A DNA stretch of 64,000 nucleotides from Malus domestica. Its lineage: Eukaryota > Streptophyta > Magnoliopsida > Rosales > Rosaceae. Made by a program: the position numbers and the translations under genes. Where the stretch lies: the NCBI RefSeq assembly GCF_042453785.1, contig NC_091669.1, positions 32,009,001 to 32,073,000 on the forward strand. Reading direction: 5' to 3'. Positions 22,715-33,905 of this stretch are shown piece after piece (position 1 is the stretch's first letter; the number at the start of each line of letters is the position of its first letter). The notes under the pieces are model-generated. The model was not told the origin of the DNA, made no database searches, and saw nothing but the letters and a program-made list of their open reading frames with translations.

Positions 22715-23900
22715 AGTACTTTTTGTAATCGGACCCCATACTTTTCCAATCACCTTGGGTTGTAATTTATTATTTATTAAATTGAGTATTTTATGTTGTT
22801 TCTAATTTATTGAATTTAGTATTTTATTTAAAGTGAGAATAAATTTATGACCAATAATAGTCATTTTGGGTAACTGACACGTGACGCAACGAGAACGATT
22901 TAAAATATCTTATCCGAAATTACAAATAAATTTATTTAGTATTATTTTGTAAAAAAAAAATAATAAATATTTTACTGCCTATTGCCAGAGCTATTCAAGT
23001 GCAAGGGTAGAGATGCAAAAGGCAATTACTGTTCATTATGGCAGTTACTGTTCACATGATGGATTTAATAGTGAATTGCCTGGGGGAATGGCTCCAAGGG
23101 TGGAGTTGCTCTAACAGGAACTGAGATGCTTTATGGAACACTATGTTCAAAGCCAACGGATTTGAAGATTCAAATCACTGATCACTCGTTTAAATTTTGC
23201 GGCCTCTATTAGCAAATTTCATTGGTTTACTCACGTAAGGTCAAAGATTCAGATCTCTCTCTTTTAAACAATTCAAATCTTTAAATCCATCGACGTCTGA
23301 CACAGAAATCTGAAAAATATCTCGATTCTGCTAACAGAAGCTTCAGTTCTTTTGTTCTAATCTTCGTTTAAAATAATGAAAAGGTTTATTGTAAACAAAT
23401 GGTGGTGCTCTTATAATCATTTTCCCCTGCATTTGAATAAAACATATTGGAATGCTGTCTCCATTGTCTATTATTTTAATCATACTTAGGCCTGTTTTGG
23501 TACTGATGTAATTCTGAAAAAAGTTGGTATAAAAAAAAATTATGTTTGGTAAACATTCAGCTTCAGCTTTTTTTTCTTCACAGTTTTGAGTGAAAAAAAG
23601 CCAAAACTTGCATTATTTAATTAGTGCGGTGGTGTGAGTGTGAGTTGGGAAATCCTGCAAATCCAAGTCCTCCATTGCCATGAAAACTTGCATTATTGCC
23701 CATCATAGAAAAAAATTTGCCATCAGCTCCAATTGCATTTCCATTTCCATTTCTATCCACAAATATGTGATCGAATTCAAAATTTTGTCCTTTCACTGCC
23801 AATCATATTTGGTTGGTGGTGGTGGTGCTTGCTCTTCTGCGATCTCCGTTGGTGTGGATCATTTGTTGGTTGGAACTTGGAGACTAAAGAAAGTTGGGTT

Positions 23901-24006
23901 CCATATTACTAATTAGTTTTATTGAGGAACCCAACTTTCTTTTTTTTTTTTTTATCCAAAAAAAAAAGAAAGTTGGGTTCCTCAATAAAACTAATTAGTA
24001 ATATGG
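23901..24006. repeat. Perfect inverted repeat, about 49-bp arms
   Basis: CCATATTACTAATTAG.. at 23901 is mirrored by ..CTAATTAGTAATATGG ending at 24006. The loop is a short T-run, ATCC and an A-run. Copy A has only the right arm (18177-18213), so the left arm is a new inverted copy created in copy B. The transcript would fold into a long hairpin. Confidence 0.92.
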
Positions 24007-25436
24007 AAAATAGTTCAACCAGGATCCCTCATTTCTCCGATGAAGGATGATACTCTCCACACGCCCCCTCAAGTGTGGCTGTTGGACTTCACATGAGGGA
24101 CAACCTTCTCTAATACTAGAACTTCAACTTTCTTCATGGTACCAGAATGGGTTTTCAGATCTGGCCCTAAGTTATTGGGTTCACTTACAAACATGATCGA
24201 TGTAGCTCCACGTTTGGCCAACTCCAAAGCAATCCGACGTGAGGGGGCAATGTTGAATAAAGCAAAAGGTCCCACATCGTTCTTCTTACAAAATAAATCA
24301 CAACTTTTATTAAATGGTTCTACTTTTAATTGTATGAAGGTCTTTTGCATAAAAACCTCACACCTATTGATTGCACAAATAATTAAATGATGACAATATT
24401 GATGCTATTAGCAGTGGACCGTAACCTGTCTCTCTCAAACTTTAATAGAGGCCAAGTCTCTGGATGTTTGCCAGCTTTCACCAGCGTTGTAATTGAAGTA
24501 GAAAACTGTTACATTTCCTATCATTGCGATCTTCTCTTCTTCTGCCTCTATGTTTACACTCTAAACACCTAAATTTACTTCAAAATTCAAAATGTGAGAT
24601 GGGCATTCTGATAAGTACACAATTAATGTTTATAACTAAAAAAGAATCTGATAAAATGTTTATGCTCCAGATGTGAGTAAGACGAATTGGCTAAGACAAC
24701 GTGATCGTTTATTTGCATTGAAGTTTGAATCCCACTTCCCATAACTTAAATTTATTCGGAATATCACCTTGTCACAAACCATGAAGTTAAAGATTCTAAC
24801 AAATTTGCACATACCGTACTCCATCTGCTAGGGCTGACTAAAGGCTTCCTATGTGCGTTTTCCCTCAAGTAGTTACTAACAGAAACATCCTTTTCCTAAA
24901 AGCAAGGGACTAGTCTCAATGGTTAAGAGTATTTAACTCTGTATCTGAGATCTAATATTTGATTGTTTCCCAATCCCCAATATAGTAGTATGATGGTAGA
25001 TTGCCTTGGTGGATATAACTTCTCTTCAAGACATTGTGTCTAAGGTTCAAACATTCCCCATTCTCATAATTTAAATAAATTAATATAAATTATCTTATCG
25101 TTTATGAAACAAACAAAAAAATTATTCTTTTCCACATTCTAAAGTCAGCTGAGATCTAATATGGGGGCTAGGGTTAGTTGGAAAACCATTATACACTTTA
25201 GAATCCCAAATGCCACCCAAACGAAGTGTTAGAAACCAACCAAGAAAACTGCTAGTTTGCAACAGTCATACAAACAAGGGAAAACACAAATACCAGTAAA
25301 ATCTATACCGAAAAACAAAAACAAGGGGCAGGTGGCCCTAATCCCATCGGTGGCTAATCTAATATTTAATCCAAGAAGATACATCGTTTAACGAAAAAAA
25401 AAAAAAAAACTAGGGCATGTTCAAGATATATAGAAC

Positions 25437-25509
25437 CTTGGATCTTCCGGAGGAGTTTTTTAGCTTTCTGCTCACATCCTTCACAGTTAATGTATATATC
25501 CATCCTCAT
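25437..25509 (-). pseudogene. HMA-domain exon fragment (HIPP-like), copy B
   Basis: Duplicate of the fragment at 19438-19518 with one visible residue change near its start (MRMDIYINCEGCE). The C-x-x-C is kept. The rest of the gene is not recognisable. Confidence 0.6.
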
Positions 25510-27219
25510 AATACACTAGTTGATTAAAGTTCATAATTTGTCAAAATGGATGGGGTACATAAAAAAGTGAGTGCTGAGTCCATGACCATTTTGGTCTGTT
25601 CATATTCAGTCATTCACTTCGTAGGAAGAAGTATTTAAAAAAAAAATCAAAATCAAGGAAGAAGTAAAACTCAAACCATTAGTCTTATTACATTGATCAA
25701 AACAAGGAGGAGAAAAGAATTATAAATTGCTAAGCCTACAACATCATGCAAAAAGATTACATTTTTGCCTTGGCAAAGTTACATGGTGAATGTATTAAGG
25801 TTTAAGTAATGCACGTAACGCAACTAATCTTCATTTTATGAACAAATTACAAGGTATACTTATAAAGACCTGATCATGAACAAATAAAAAACCAAACGTA
25901 AAAATTTTAAATACCGAAACATTCTAACATAAATTACACAAAAATTCTAATTTCCCAACATTTTGATTCAAAAGTCCGAAAAAAACAATACTTTAGAAAA
26001 ATTTACCGTTGAATTCTTTTTTATCTACTAGAATGCTGATTATCAGTGCCACTGAAAGAATTATGAGGTAAAAAGCTTAAAGATGCATAAAGTGGTTGGC
26101 AAGTACCAGGCAAGTACTTGGTTTGTGCCATCTCCTAATTTTTTTTTTTAAATCTCCACGGTACGAAGTAAATTTAATTAAAAACAAAAAAAAAGTTACA
26201 AAAGGGTCTTTCTTCATCATGATGAGTGAACCCCCAGTGCATATAATAGTTGGATGCATCAAATTAAAACCCTTTTATTAAATAGTAGAATATTATGAAA
26301 AGAAGGCAATTATTCATCCCCACTTTCATCCTAATCGAGTGCATAAAACTTTACTGGGGCCAAAAGAGAGTGGAGAACATATAGACCACAGTTGAGTTGG
26401 CCTAAAGCATTTGGAAATCGGAGATTCCGGCCTCTCAGAATTCACAAAAAATTAATTTCAGTACTGTGTGGTTATCAATTTTTAAAATTAATGCATGATT
26501 TTTGAGAATTATTAACTCTATTTTTTATTAGAAGTTTGTCATTTCCTCAGTTTTTAGTAGAAGTTTGTCATTTCCCGAATATATGGAATTTCACCTTCTG
26601 TTTTATCCACTTTAGGTCAAAGAAATTCCCCGATATACTGGCACAGAAAAGAAAACAAGAAGGAGATAAGTGGGCAAAAGAGAAAGTCAAATATGTAAAC
26701 TTATTGGTTAGGTTTAGGATTCCAAGGACATGATTAGTGGTGCTTATTATGATGCCAGTTTGATTGGTAAAGCAGGATCATGACATTGACTCCCCTCCCC
26801 AACAGGAACTGAGATGCTTTATGGAACATTATGTTCAAAGCCAACGGATTTGAAGATTCAAATCACTGATCACTCGTTTAAATTTCTGCGGCCTCTATTA
26901 GCAAATTTCATTGGTTTACTCACGTAAGATCAAAGATTCAGATCTCTCTTTTAAACAATTCAAATCTTTAAATCCATTGACATCCGACACAGAAATCTGG
27001 AAAATATCTCGATTCCGCTAACAGAAGCTTCAGTTCTTTTGTACTAATCTTCGTTTAAAATAATGAAAAGGTTTATTGTAAACAAATGGTGGTGCTCTTA
27101 TAATCATTCTCCCTTGCATTTGAATAAAACATATTGGAATGCTGTCTCCATTGTCTATTATTTTAATCATACTTAGCGGCGGGCGGCGTGCAACGAAGAT
27201 AAGCGAAACACCATGATAT

Positions 27220-27390
27220 GAATAATGCTAGGGAAACTTGATTTGGAGGCTAAATTTTGAAAACTAAAAGATATAGAAGTTGACGATTGTTTTATTAGTT
27301 AAACGTTGATGGATATGCTTATTTTTATTGGTGTCACATCATTTAGTTTGCAATTTTAGTCTCCAAATTTAGTCTCCCTAGTATTACTCT
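27220..27390. repeat. MITE with 8-bp target-site duplication
   Basis: CATGATAT flanks the element at 27212-27219 and 27391-27398. Its ends are inverted repeats, GAATAATGCTAGGGAAACT and AGTCTCCCTAGTATTACTCT. A partial relative of one end (GTCTTCCTAGTATTAT) lies near 28050-28067. An 8-bp duplication suggests a hAT-type MITE, though the TIR is not a canonical hAT end. Confidence 0.75.
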
Positions 27391-27398
27391 CATGATAT

Positions 27399-28344
27399 AT
27401 ATCTCTGTTTAACCCCACGCATGTTTCTTCCACACATTCTCTTCTCTTCTTATTTGTCAAGATTTTAGACTGATGGGCTAGTGGCCAACTCCTAACTATA
27501 ATAATATTGCGTCCTAACTTGCACCCATATCACCTGCACAATACGATATGTATGAGAGTTTAGAAATCGAACTCTTTAAATTTGCTATCATGTGACCTAG
27601 TTCAATAATATTATGTCATGGAGAAAAAAATTTACATATGACATAATATTTTTAGACCAGGATATCACAACAGCAGTGAACCCATATTATATAAATCATT
27701 CTCAAAAGAGGGTCACGGGAATTAATATCCAAAATTTTATAGCGATAAAATGATTATAACAACCACCTTACCATAGTATAACAACAATGATGTCACTCCA
27801 TTCGTCTAAAAGCCTAAACTTAGGGATATGTCGTTGAAAAATGGACACTGTGAGGCGCATTAATTATTAAGCCAAGCAAACACTTTTTGTTGTTTTGATT
27901 AAAGGATACCAAAATTTTAAACGAAATTCGCAAATCACATGATTTATTGATAATAAAAAATAAACACGTTAATCAACATTTAAATAATAATTTAAATATT
28001 AACAACAACATCATTTGATTTGTAAATTTGATTTGAAAATTTTTGTCTTCCTAGTATTATCCTTTGATTAAAGCTTCTTATTTGATTAGACACGAAGAAT
28101 TTTGTTTAGTTTAAGATATTGCTTTGTATTGTTCCTGTGTGCGTCTGTATATAATTGAAAACATCATTGTAACATTATTAGAAAGTTACCAAATTTGAGA
28201 CAAGTAGGTGACTTACTATTGTTGAAAGAAGATGGATAGATAACTCATTTTTTATCTAGTGATATGTCTCTGTTCAACATTAGTAGATTTTTCAAGTTCA
28301 AATTCCTTGAGAGGATATATAAATGTCAAGTTAATTTGTGTTCT
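27399..28344. other. AT-rich spacer
   Basis: No gene or RNA was recognised. It includes the single MITE-like end near 28050. Confidence 0.5.
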
Positions 28345-28480
28345 TATGAGTGGGAGAATGAGTTAAGCCTCACAATAAACCAGTAATAATAACGTTCAAA
28401 TTTGTCTTCGGGAGAATCAAATTTAAGACCTCTTACTTATAAGTGAAGAAGAATACCACTAAATCGTAGTACTAAGTTGT
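28345..28480 (-). mobile_element. SINE-like element, second copy of the 2349 family
   Basis: Matches 2349-2485 in the same orientation: AAGCCTCACAATA.., AAGACCTCTTACTT, AAGTGAAGAAGAATACCACTA. A B-box-like motif reads GATTCTCCCG on the other strand. Confidence 0.5.
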
Positions 28481-28748
28481 TATATGTGTATATAGTTTCA
28501 ATATGAAGAAATAAAGTATGAGATGAAACAATCATTAGAGACAAAATATTTAACTTTCTTGACACATACCACGTAGCTAGTTTCTTGCATGCTACTTTCT
28601 TTACCTGGTTTATAATCTTCTATGTTTCAAGTGGCATATGATTTGAGTACATGGATTTTTATGCTTTTGACTTTGCCTCGTCATACGTTTTTGTCACTCT
28701 AACATGTTTCACATAACTAATTCCAAACAAGTAGGGTTAATTACTTCA

Positions 28749-28804
28749 ATTATCTCATTGTTCATTGTCCTATCATATTATCTCATTGTTCATTGTCCTA
28801 TCAT
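28749..28804. repeat. 28-bp direct tandem duplication
   Basis: ATTATCTCATTGTTCATTGT.. occurs twice head to tail (28749-28776, 28777-28804) without differences. Confidence 0.9.
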
Positions 28805-28822
28805 ATTACTTTGAACCATTAC

Positions 28823-28999
28823 ACTGAGTCTCATTCTCGTAGATTCTATGATTTAAGAAAATTATAGTCACCCACTGTTCGGATCAAAGGCAGAGAAAAA
28901 AATACAACAACAAAAATTAATGACCACCTACTGTTAAATTAAAATCGAACAGCCAGTGATATAATTTTCTTGGACCATAGAGTCTACGAGAACGAGAGT
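28823..28999. repeat. MITE with about 40-bp terminal inverted repeats
   Basis: ACTGAGTCTCATTCTCGTAG at the left end and CTACGAGAACGAGAGT at the right end pair over about 40 bp with a few mismatches, reaching AAGAAAATTATA on the inner side. There is no coding capacity, and no convincing flanking duplication was found. Confidence 0.75.
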
Positions 29000-29490
29000 G
29001 CCATCAAATCAAACTAGCGTTCTTTGGCACATGTTATAGCATAAGCAATGCGAAAGTGCATATGATTTTAAGTATATTTACGTACACCATCAATTTTTAA
29101 AACCATTCATCATCATTTTTTTTAACCATCTTGTCCGTGCCCTACGTACATAAGGCAAATGTGTTTTGATTATTTTCACATCATGATGGGTGACTAAATC
29201 TATCTAAATTTTAAGGATGGAGTTTCAAACTTGAGTGTAAAGGTAAATTCACATTATTTTAGTTAACTTGATTAAATTCAGATCTGCGTGTTTATTGGTT
29301 GTTATAGCTAGCCGGTCCCATAAGATTAAAACAAATGCAAATCAAATCAAAGCATAGTGCATGATTAATGAACTAACTCATCTCAATTACACACCTCCCT
29401 TAAGGAACAGGGATTCTCTAACCATCAAGCAGTACGTTGCCTAATTAAAAAGAACAACTTCAGCTTTCATGCAGGAAATAACTGTTACTG

Positions 29491-30390
29491 CTACATTATG
29501 GAACAAGCATTGACATTATCATCACTGAAGAGGGTGACCATGTTCTCCTCAGGTGCATTTATAGACGCCGGAAAAGCTTGAACCACATTCCGGACATAGC
29601 CTTTTGGCGCCCGCCAGTCGTAAACTCCAGAGGCGTAGGGATAGCGTACTAGATGTTGATCAATGTAGGGCCAAAACTCAGCTCTCTTCTTGCCTGTGCT
29701 TTTTACTCGCTTCAACACCTTGTTCGGTTCTACATACCCGCTCACTGTCACCCGGCTTTGTTTCCGGTTCACCTCCACAGTTTTTACACCTAATTTAGAC
29801 ACCGGTATACACAGCAAAAAACAGTTACTCATTGATCATGTATTAGTCATGACTAAACAAGTATACAATATATACTTCCGTGAATAATAAAAGAAAAAGT
29901 TTTTTTTAATATGTTGGTTTACATATTCTAAGAGTGGTACGCAAGTCAATAAAAACATAGCACTTCTTCTCCACCTTCCTTTAAAATCCATGTCTTTATG
30001 AAAAGAAGGAACTATGCTGTTATGCATGAGACCAACCTGCTGTGTGTTTTCTTGTTTTCTCTTACTATTAATTTCTTTCAGTTAATTAACATGCTCAGTT
30101 TCACCATTATTTTAGAGGCTATCAGCCATCGATTTATATATAAGAACCGATGTAATGAAGTTTCAAATATGGAGTATGGTTAGAGTAGAAAACTTTTAGA
30201 GTTGGAATATTATTATGAAGTTATATCATTTAAAATCACATTTTAGAGTTAAGAGTATGGTACGAGATACTCTTAGAGCGTTAAACCTAAAAGATGGTTT
30301 TTTTTTTCTTTAAAATGTTGTTGTATCCAGTTCTTGTGGTTGGTTTTCTGAATATGCCAGAGAACTGCAACTGCAACTGTAGAACCAAAG

Positions 30391-30453
<63 letters not shown>

Positions 30454-30807
30454 TACCTTTCATAGAGGTAACAGCATGCTTGACTCTTCTTTCACAGCCA
30501 TCACAGTCCATTTTGACTTTGATCTCAACTGTCTGAGATAATTCAAAAACAAGAGAAAACCATCTTAATTAACTACTTTTAGTTAAGAGTTAATCCAAAC
30601 AAACAAACTAGTTTATAATTAACCCACAATAAACGCAGATTAAGTAGTCTAATTAAGCCTCTAAAAGTAGTGATCAGGGGTTAATTGGTTGGTGATGAAG
30701 ATAATTATCAATGATGAGTACTGACTGAGTAGTACCTGCATTGCTTTACGCTTGCTTCTTGTGCTGGTGACTGTGCAAAAGTTTGAAAGATAATCAAGAG
30801 CACCCAT
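29491..30807 (-). CDS. Heavy-metal-associated isoprenylated plant protein (HIPP20-25 type)
   Basis: Three exons (30736-30807, 30457-30532, 29491-29789) join with GT-AG borders to 148 residues, the usual length of this family. The N-terminus MGALDYLSNFC is typical of the HIPP20-25 group. The HMA domain spans residues about 25-90, with the metal-binding MDCDGC in exon 2. The C-terminus ends in CSIM, a CaaX box for farnesylation that anchors such proteins to membranes. Family members bind transition metals and are linked to cadmium and stress responses. One oddity is LVRYPYASGVYDW in place of the more common AYPYAAGAYD. The frame is intact, so the gene looks functional. Intron 2 holds a long (GA)n run just after the donor of exon 2. 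Confidence 0.95.
30394..30448. repeat. (GA)n microsatellite next to the HIPP exon 2 donor
   Basis: About 55 bp of GAGAGA lies 8 bp below the exon 2 donor (transcript strand (CT)n). A second, shorter (GA)n at about 30835-30856 falls in the 5' leader of the same gene. Confidence 0.95.
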
Positions 30808-30879
30808 TTTAATTGCTTCTCCTTAATTAGTACGAGAGCGAGAGAGAGAGAGAGAGATGATTGATAAGGTGAGAGTTGG

Positions 30880-30891
30880 TATCTATATACT
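30880..30891 (-). promoter_or_regulatory. TATA box of the HIPP gene
   Basis: On the minus strand AGTATATAGATA lies about 75 bp upstream of the ATG. It is followed by a CT-rich leader, a common plant core-promoter layout. Confidence 0.6.
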
Positions 30892-30907
30892 ACTTTGTTG
30901 GGGTGTA

Positions 30908-31446
30908 ACGTATGAAACATTTCTGCTTAAAAGTGCTTTGGCCGAAAGCACTTTTTGTTAGATATGAACATCAACATTTTTAATAAAACCGAATGGATCA
31001 CTTTGGAAGTGCGCGTGGAGCCGCTTCTTGATAGACTAGTTAGTAGTTATATATTGAGGGAGTACTAATTTTTATAACTCAGGTAACACTTTGTTAGACT
31101 GAAAGTACTTATCGTATTCTAAAATAAAAAACTTTTGTTTTTCTTTTTTGATCAGGTGAGAGGGATTCCAACTTTAAACATCTTTCAATATTATGAATAA
31201 AAATACTCCTGAACCAATTATTTGTTCGTTAGTTTCCAAACGCTCTAGAGCTTCATTTTAGAATTGAGGAGCCTAACCTAAGGAGATGAGCAGGAAAAAG
31301 CAGTATCTAGCGAATATAAAGTCAAATTGTATAACATAGAGTGAAATGAAATGCCAAAAAGCATAACATGCTAAAAGTTATAAGAGGTCAACAATGCTTT
31401 TGGATGTAGATATGAGTTTAGTCAAGTTAACTAGAAGAAGATAAAA
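30908..31446. other. Upstream region of the HIPP gene
   Basis: AT-rich, without recognisable genes. It ends at the (ACA)n tail of the minus-strand RTE LINE. Confidence 0.5.
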
Positions 31447-32560
31447 ACTACAACAACAACAAAGTCTTTTCCCACTAAGTGGGGTCGGCTGTATGAATCC
31501 TAGAATGTCAATGCGCTCGGTTTTATGTCACGTCTTCCGTTAGATCTAAGTACTCTAAGTCTTTTCTTAGAGTCTCTTCCAAAGTCCTTCTAGGTCTTCA
31601 TCTACCCCTTTGGCCCTGAACCTCTGTCCCGTAATCGAATATTCTAACTAGAGCGTCAGTAGGCCTTCGTTTCACATGTCAAAACCACCGTAACCGAATT
31701 TCTCTTATCATTCCTTCGATTGTGGCTACTCCTACTTTACCTCGGATATCCTCATTCCTAATCTTATCCTTTTTCGTGTGCCCACACATCCAACGAAGTA
31801 TTCTCATCTCTGCTACACCCATTTTATGTATGTGTTGATGCTTCATCACCCAACATTTCGTGCCACAAAGCATTGCCAGCCTTATTGTCGTCCTATAAAA
31901 AATTTCCTTGAGCTTCAATGGCATACAACGGTCACACAACATGCCGGATGCACTCTTTCACTTCATCCATCCAACTTGTATTCTATGGTTAAGGTCTCTA
32001 TGCAACTCTCCGTTCTTTTGCAAGATAGATCCTAGGTAGTGTAAACGATCGCTTTTTGGTACTCCTTGATCTCTAATCCTCATCCCTAACTCATTTGAGC
32101 CTCCATTTGCGCTGAACTTGCACTCCATATACTTTGTCTTTGACTGACTTAGGCGAAGACCTTTAGATTCCAACACTTCTCTCCAAAGGTTAAGCTTCGC
32201 ATTTACTCATTCCTGAGTTTCATCTATCAACACTATATCGTCTATGAAAAGTATACACCAAAGAATATCATTTTGAATATGTCATGTTAATTCATCCATT
32301 ACCAATGCAAAAAGGTAAGGACTTAAAGATGAGCCTTGATGTAACCCTACAGTTATGGTGAAGCTTTCAGTTTGTCCTTCATGAGTTCTTACGACAATCC
32401 TTACTCCATCATACATATCTTTTATAGCTTGAATATATGCTACTTGTACTCTTTTCTTTTCTTAAATCCTCCAAAGAATGTCTCTTGGAACCCTATCATA
32501 CGCTTTTTCCAAATCTATAAAGACCATGTGCAAATCCTTTTTCATATCTCTATAGCTTTC
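31447..32560 (-). pseudogene. RTE LINE, 3' half (minus strand), split by a copia element
   Basis: Starts with (CAA)n, the complement of the RTE tail, then AAAGTCTTTTCCCACTAAGTGG. The minus strand encodes the C-terminal region ([21 protein letters not shown]) and the RT active-site box as FIDD in place of FADD near 32240-32252. Stops and frameshifts are frequent. The same element resumes at 37770, after the copia insertion. Confidence 0.92.
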
Positions 32561-33081
32561 TGTTAGGTTTTGGCTTGTCAATTAGTGTCCTTTTCTGTTT
32601 AGGATTGTTATAGGGAAAAAAAGGGTGCATCGATTCTTCTCCTAAAAGGGCTAGGAAAGAATCTTGGTTTCCTTATTCAATTTAGATTAGAAATCCTAGA
32701 AGTCTATTTAGAATTGGAAAGGAAGTCTAATTTCCTATTCCACATAGAATAAGAATTATAAGTTGTAAAGGACATGTAAACTGCACTTTATGCCTATAGA
32801 TAGGGTGCGGCAAGGCTTAAATTTCAGAGAGAGAAAAACTGTGACAATTGTGACAAGTGAGAGAGATTAGTTCTAGGGTTTGCAAAAGTTCTGTAATCTC
32901 TATTATTAATCAAAGGAGTTGTGATTTCTCTACCTAGAGAAATCACAACTGGACGTAGGTAAAAGTTTTGCCGAGCTAGTATAAGTCTTGTGTGTTTTCT
33001 AGTTTTCTCTATTTTGCTAAGTTTTAGTCTATTGCCGTTGGTTACATTAAAGAACAAGGTCTAGTGAGCATTTTTTCAACA
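32561..33081 (+). repeat. 5' LTR of a Ty1/copia element
   Basis: 521 bp running from TGTTAGG to CAACA, matched by 37246-37764. The two LTRs differ visibly all along, so the insertion is not recent. A primer-binding-site-like TATCAAGAGC follows at about 33088, resembling the initiator-Met tRNA site with one extra base. Confidence 0.95.
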
Positions 33082-33114
33082 AATTAGTATCAAGAGCTAG
33101 GTTCAAGGTGTTCT

Positions 33115-33905
33115 ATGATGCCAAAAGGGAAGATGAATGCGGATTTAGGACCCACGTTAAAGCTCTTTGACAGTAAGGATGACTTCACGGACTAGCAAAG
33201 GATGATGAAGAATGTACTGATATAGCACGATGTGGATGGTGCACTCGATGGTGAGAAGCCAGTAAACATGACAGAAGCAGCATGGACTAAGGTTCTCAAG
33301 AAGGCCAAGAGTTCCATCGAGATCCATCTCACAAGATCAGTTTGGTCACACATCACCGAAAAAATGACTACCCAGGAAGCATGGGAAAAGTTGGAGAATG
33401 TTTATATGGGCAAAATTATGTCCAATAAACTTTTTCTAAAGGATGAACTATTCGGGCTTCGACTAGAAGAAAGAGATGATATTGAAGATCACGTATGCAG
33501 GTTCCAGAATTGCATAGCTAATCTTTAGAAGGTCGAAGAAACTTACAAAGATGATGATATGGCTATCATATTCCTGAGGTCTCTACCTTCGTCTTTCAAA
33601 CACTTTCGAACAACTCTAATGTTTGGAAAAGAGTCCTAAAGCTTGGAAAATGGTCTCTTCAGTCATATGCTAAACTGGATGATATAACTGAAAGCACTCA
33701 AGGCCTTTATGGCAAAGGCAAGGAAAGGGGGCGGGAAAAGACAAAGGAAGAGAAAACGGACAACAGAGGTAGGTCAAAATCCAAGAAGAAAAAGGAAAAG
33801 AAGGAAGATTGCTTTGAATGTGGTTCAGTTGTTCATTGGAAGAGGAATTGCAAGATATGGAAAGATAAGAAAGCTAAGATGGAAGGAAGCTCAAGTTTAG
33901 TTAGT
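33115..33905 (+). pseudogene. copia gag region, decayed
   Basis: Begins with two ATGs and meets a stop after about 25 codons. It continues in pieces with the copia gag pattern (AWEKLENVYMGKIMSNKLFL, LRLEERDDIEDHV) and a zinc knuckle C-x2-C-x4-H-x4-C (CFECGSVVHWKRNC) in another frame. Several stops and frame changes make it non-functional. Confidence 0.88.

Larger units (their letters stand above)
20817..23111 (+). mobile_element. Non-autonomous PIF/Harbinger element carrying ORF1 only
   Basis: Terminal inverted repeats GAGCAACTCCACTCTTGG and CCAAGGGTGGAGTTGCTC bound the element. TAA target-site duplications lie on both sides (20814-20816 and 23112-23114), the usual three-base preference of this superfamily. 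Inside is a two-exon Myb/trihelix-like gene but no DDE transposase. The duplicate at about 26800 shows the empty site (CTCCCCAACAGG), so the element jumped into copy A after the duplication. Confidence 0.9.
17898..23490. repeat. Segmental duplication copy A, interrupted by a PIF element
   Basis: 17898-20816 plus 23112-23490 match 23612-27176 in direct orientation over about 3.3 kb with only scattered differences. The pair covers the same HMA fragment, the same truncated SINE and the same short poly-A tracts. Copy B has an extra block of about 140 bp near 24249-24390 and an inverted insert at 23901-24006. The two copies are separated by a spacer of about 120 bp (23491-23611). Confidence 0.92.
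23612..27176. repeat. Segmental duplication copy B
   Basis: Direct-orientation copy of 17898-23490 without the PIF element. Both copies end at the same sequence (AATCATACTTAG), after which they diverge (23491 versus 27177). It preserves the pre-insertion site of the PIF element at about 26800. Confidence 0.92.

Noticed and set aside
24069-24390. ORFs on both strands around MVPEWVFRSGP..
   Set aside because: Both strands are open in a repeated, partly palindromic-looking block. Neither shows a domain, and copy A is broken.
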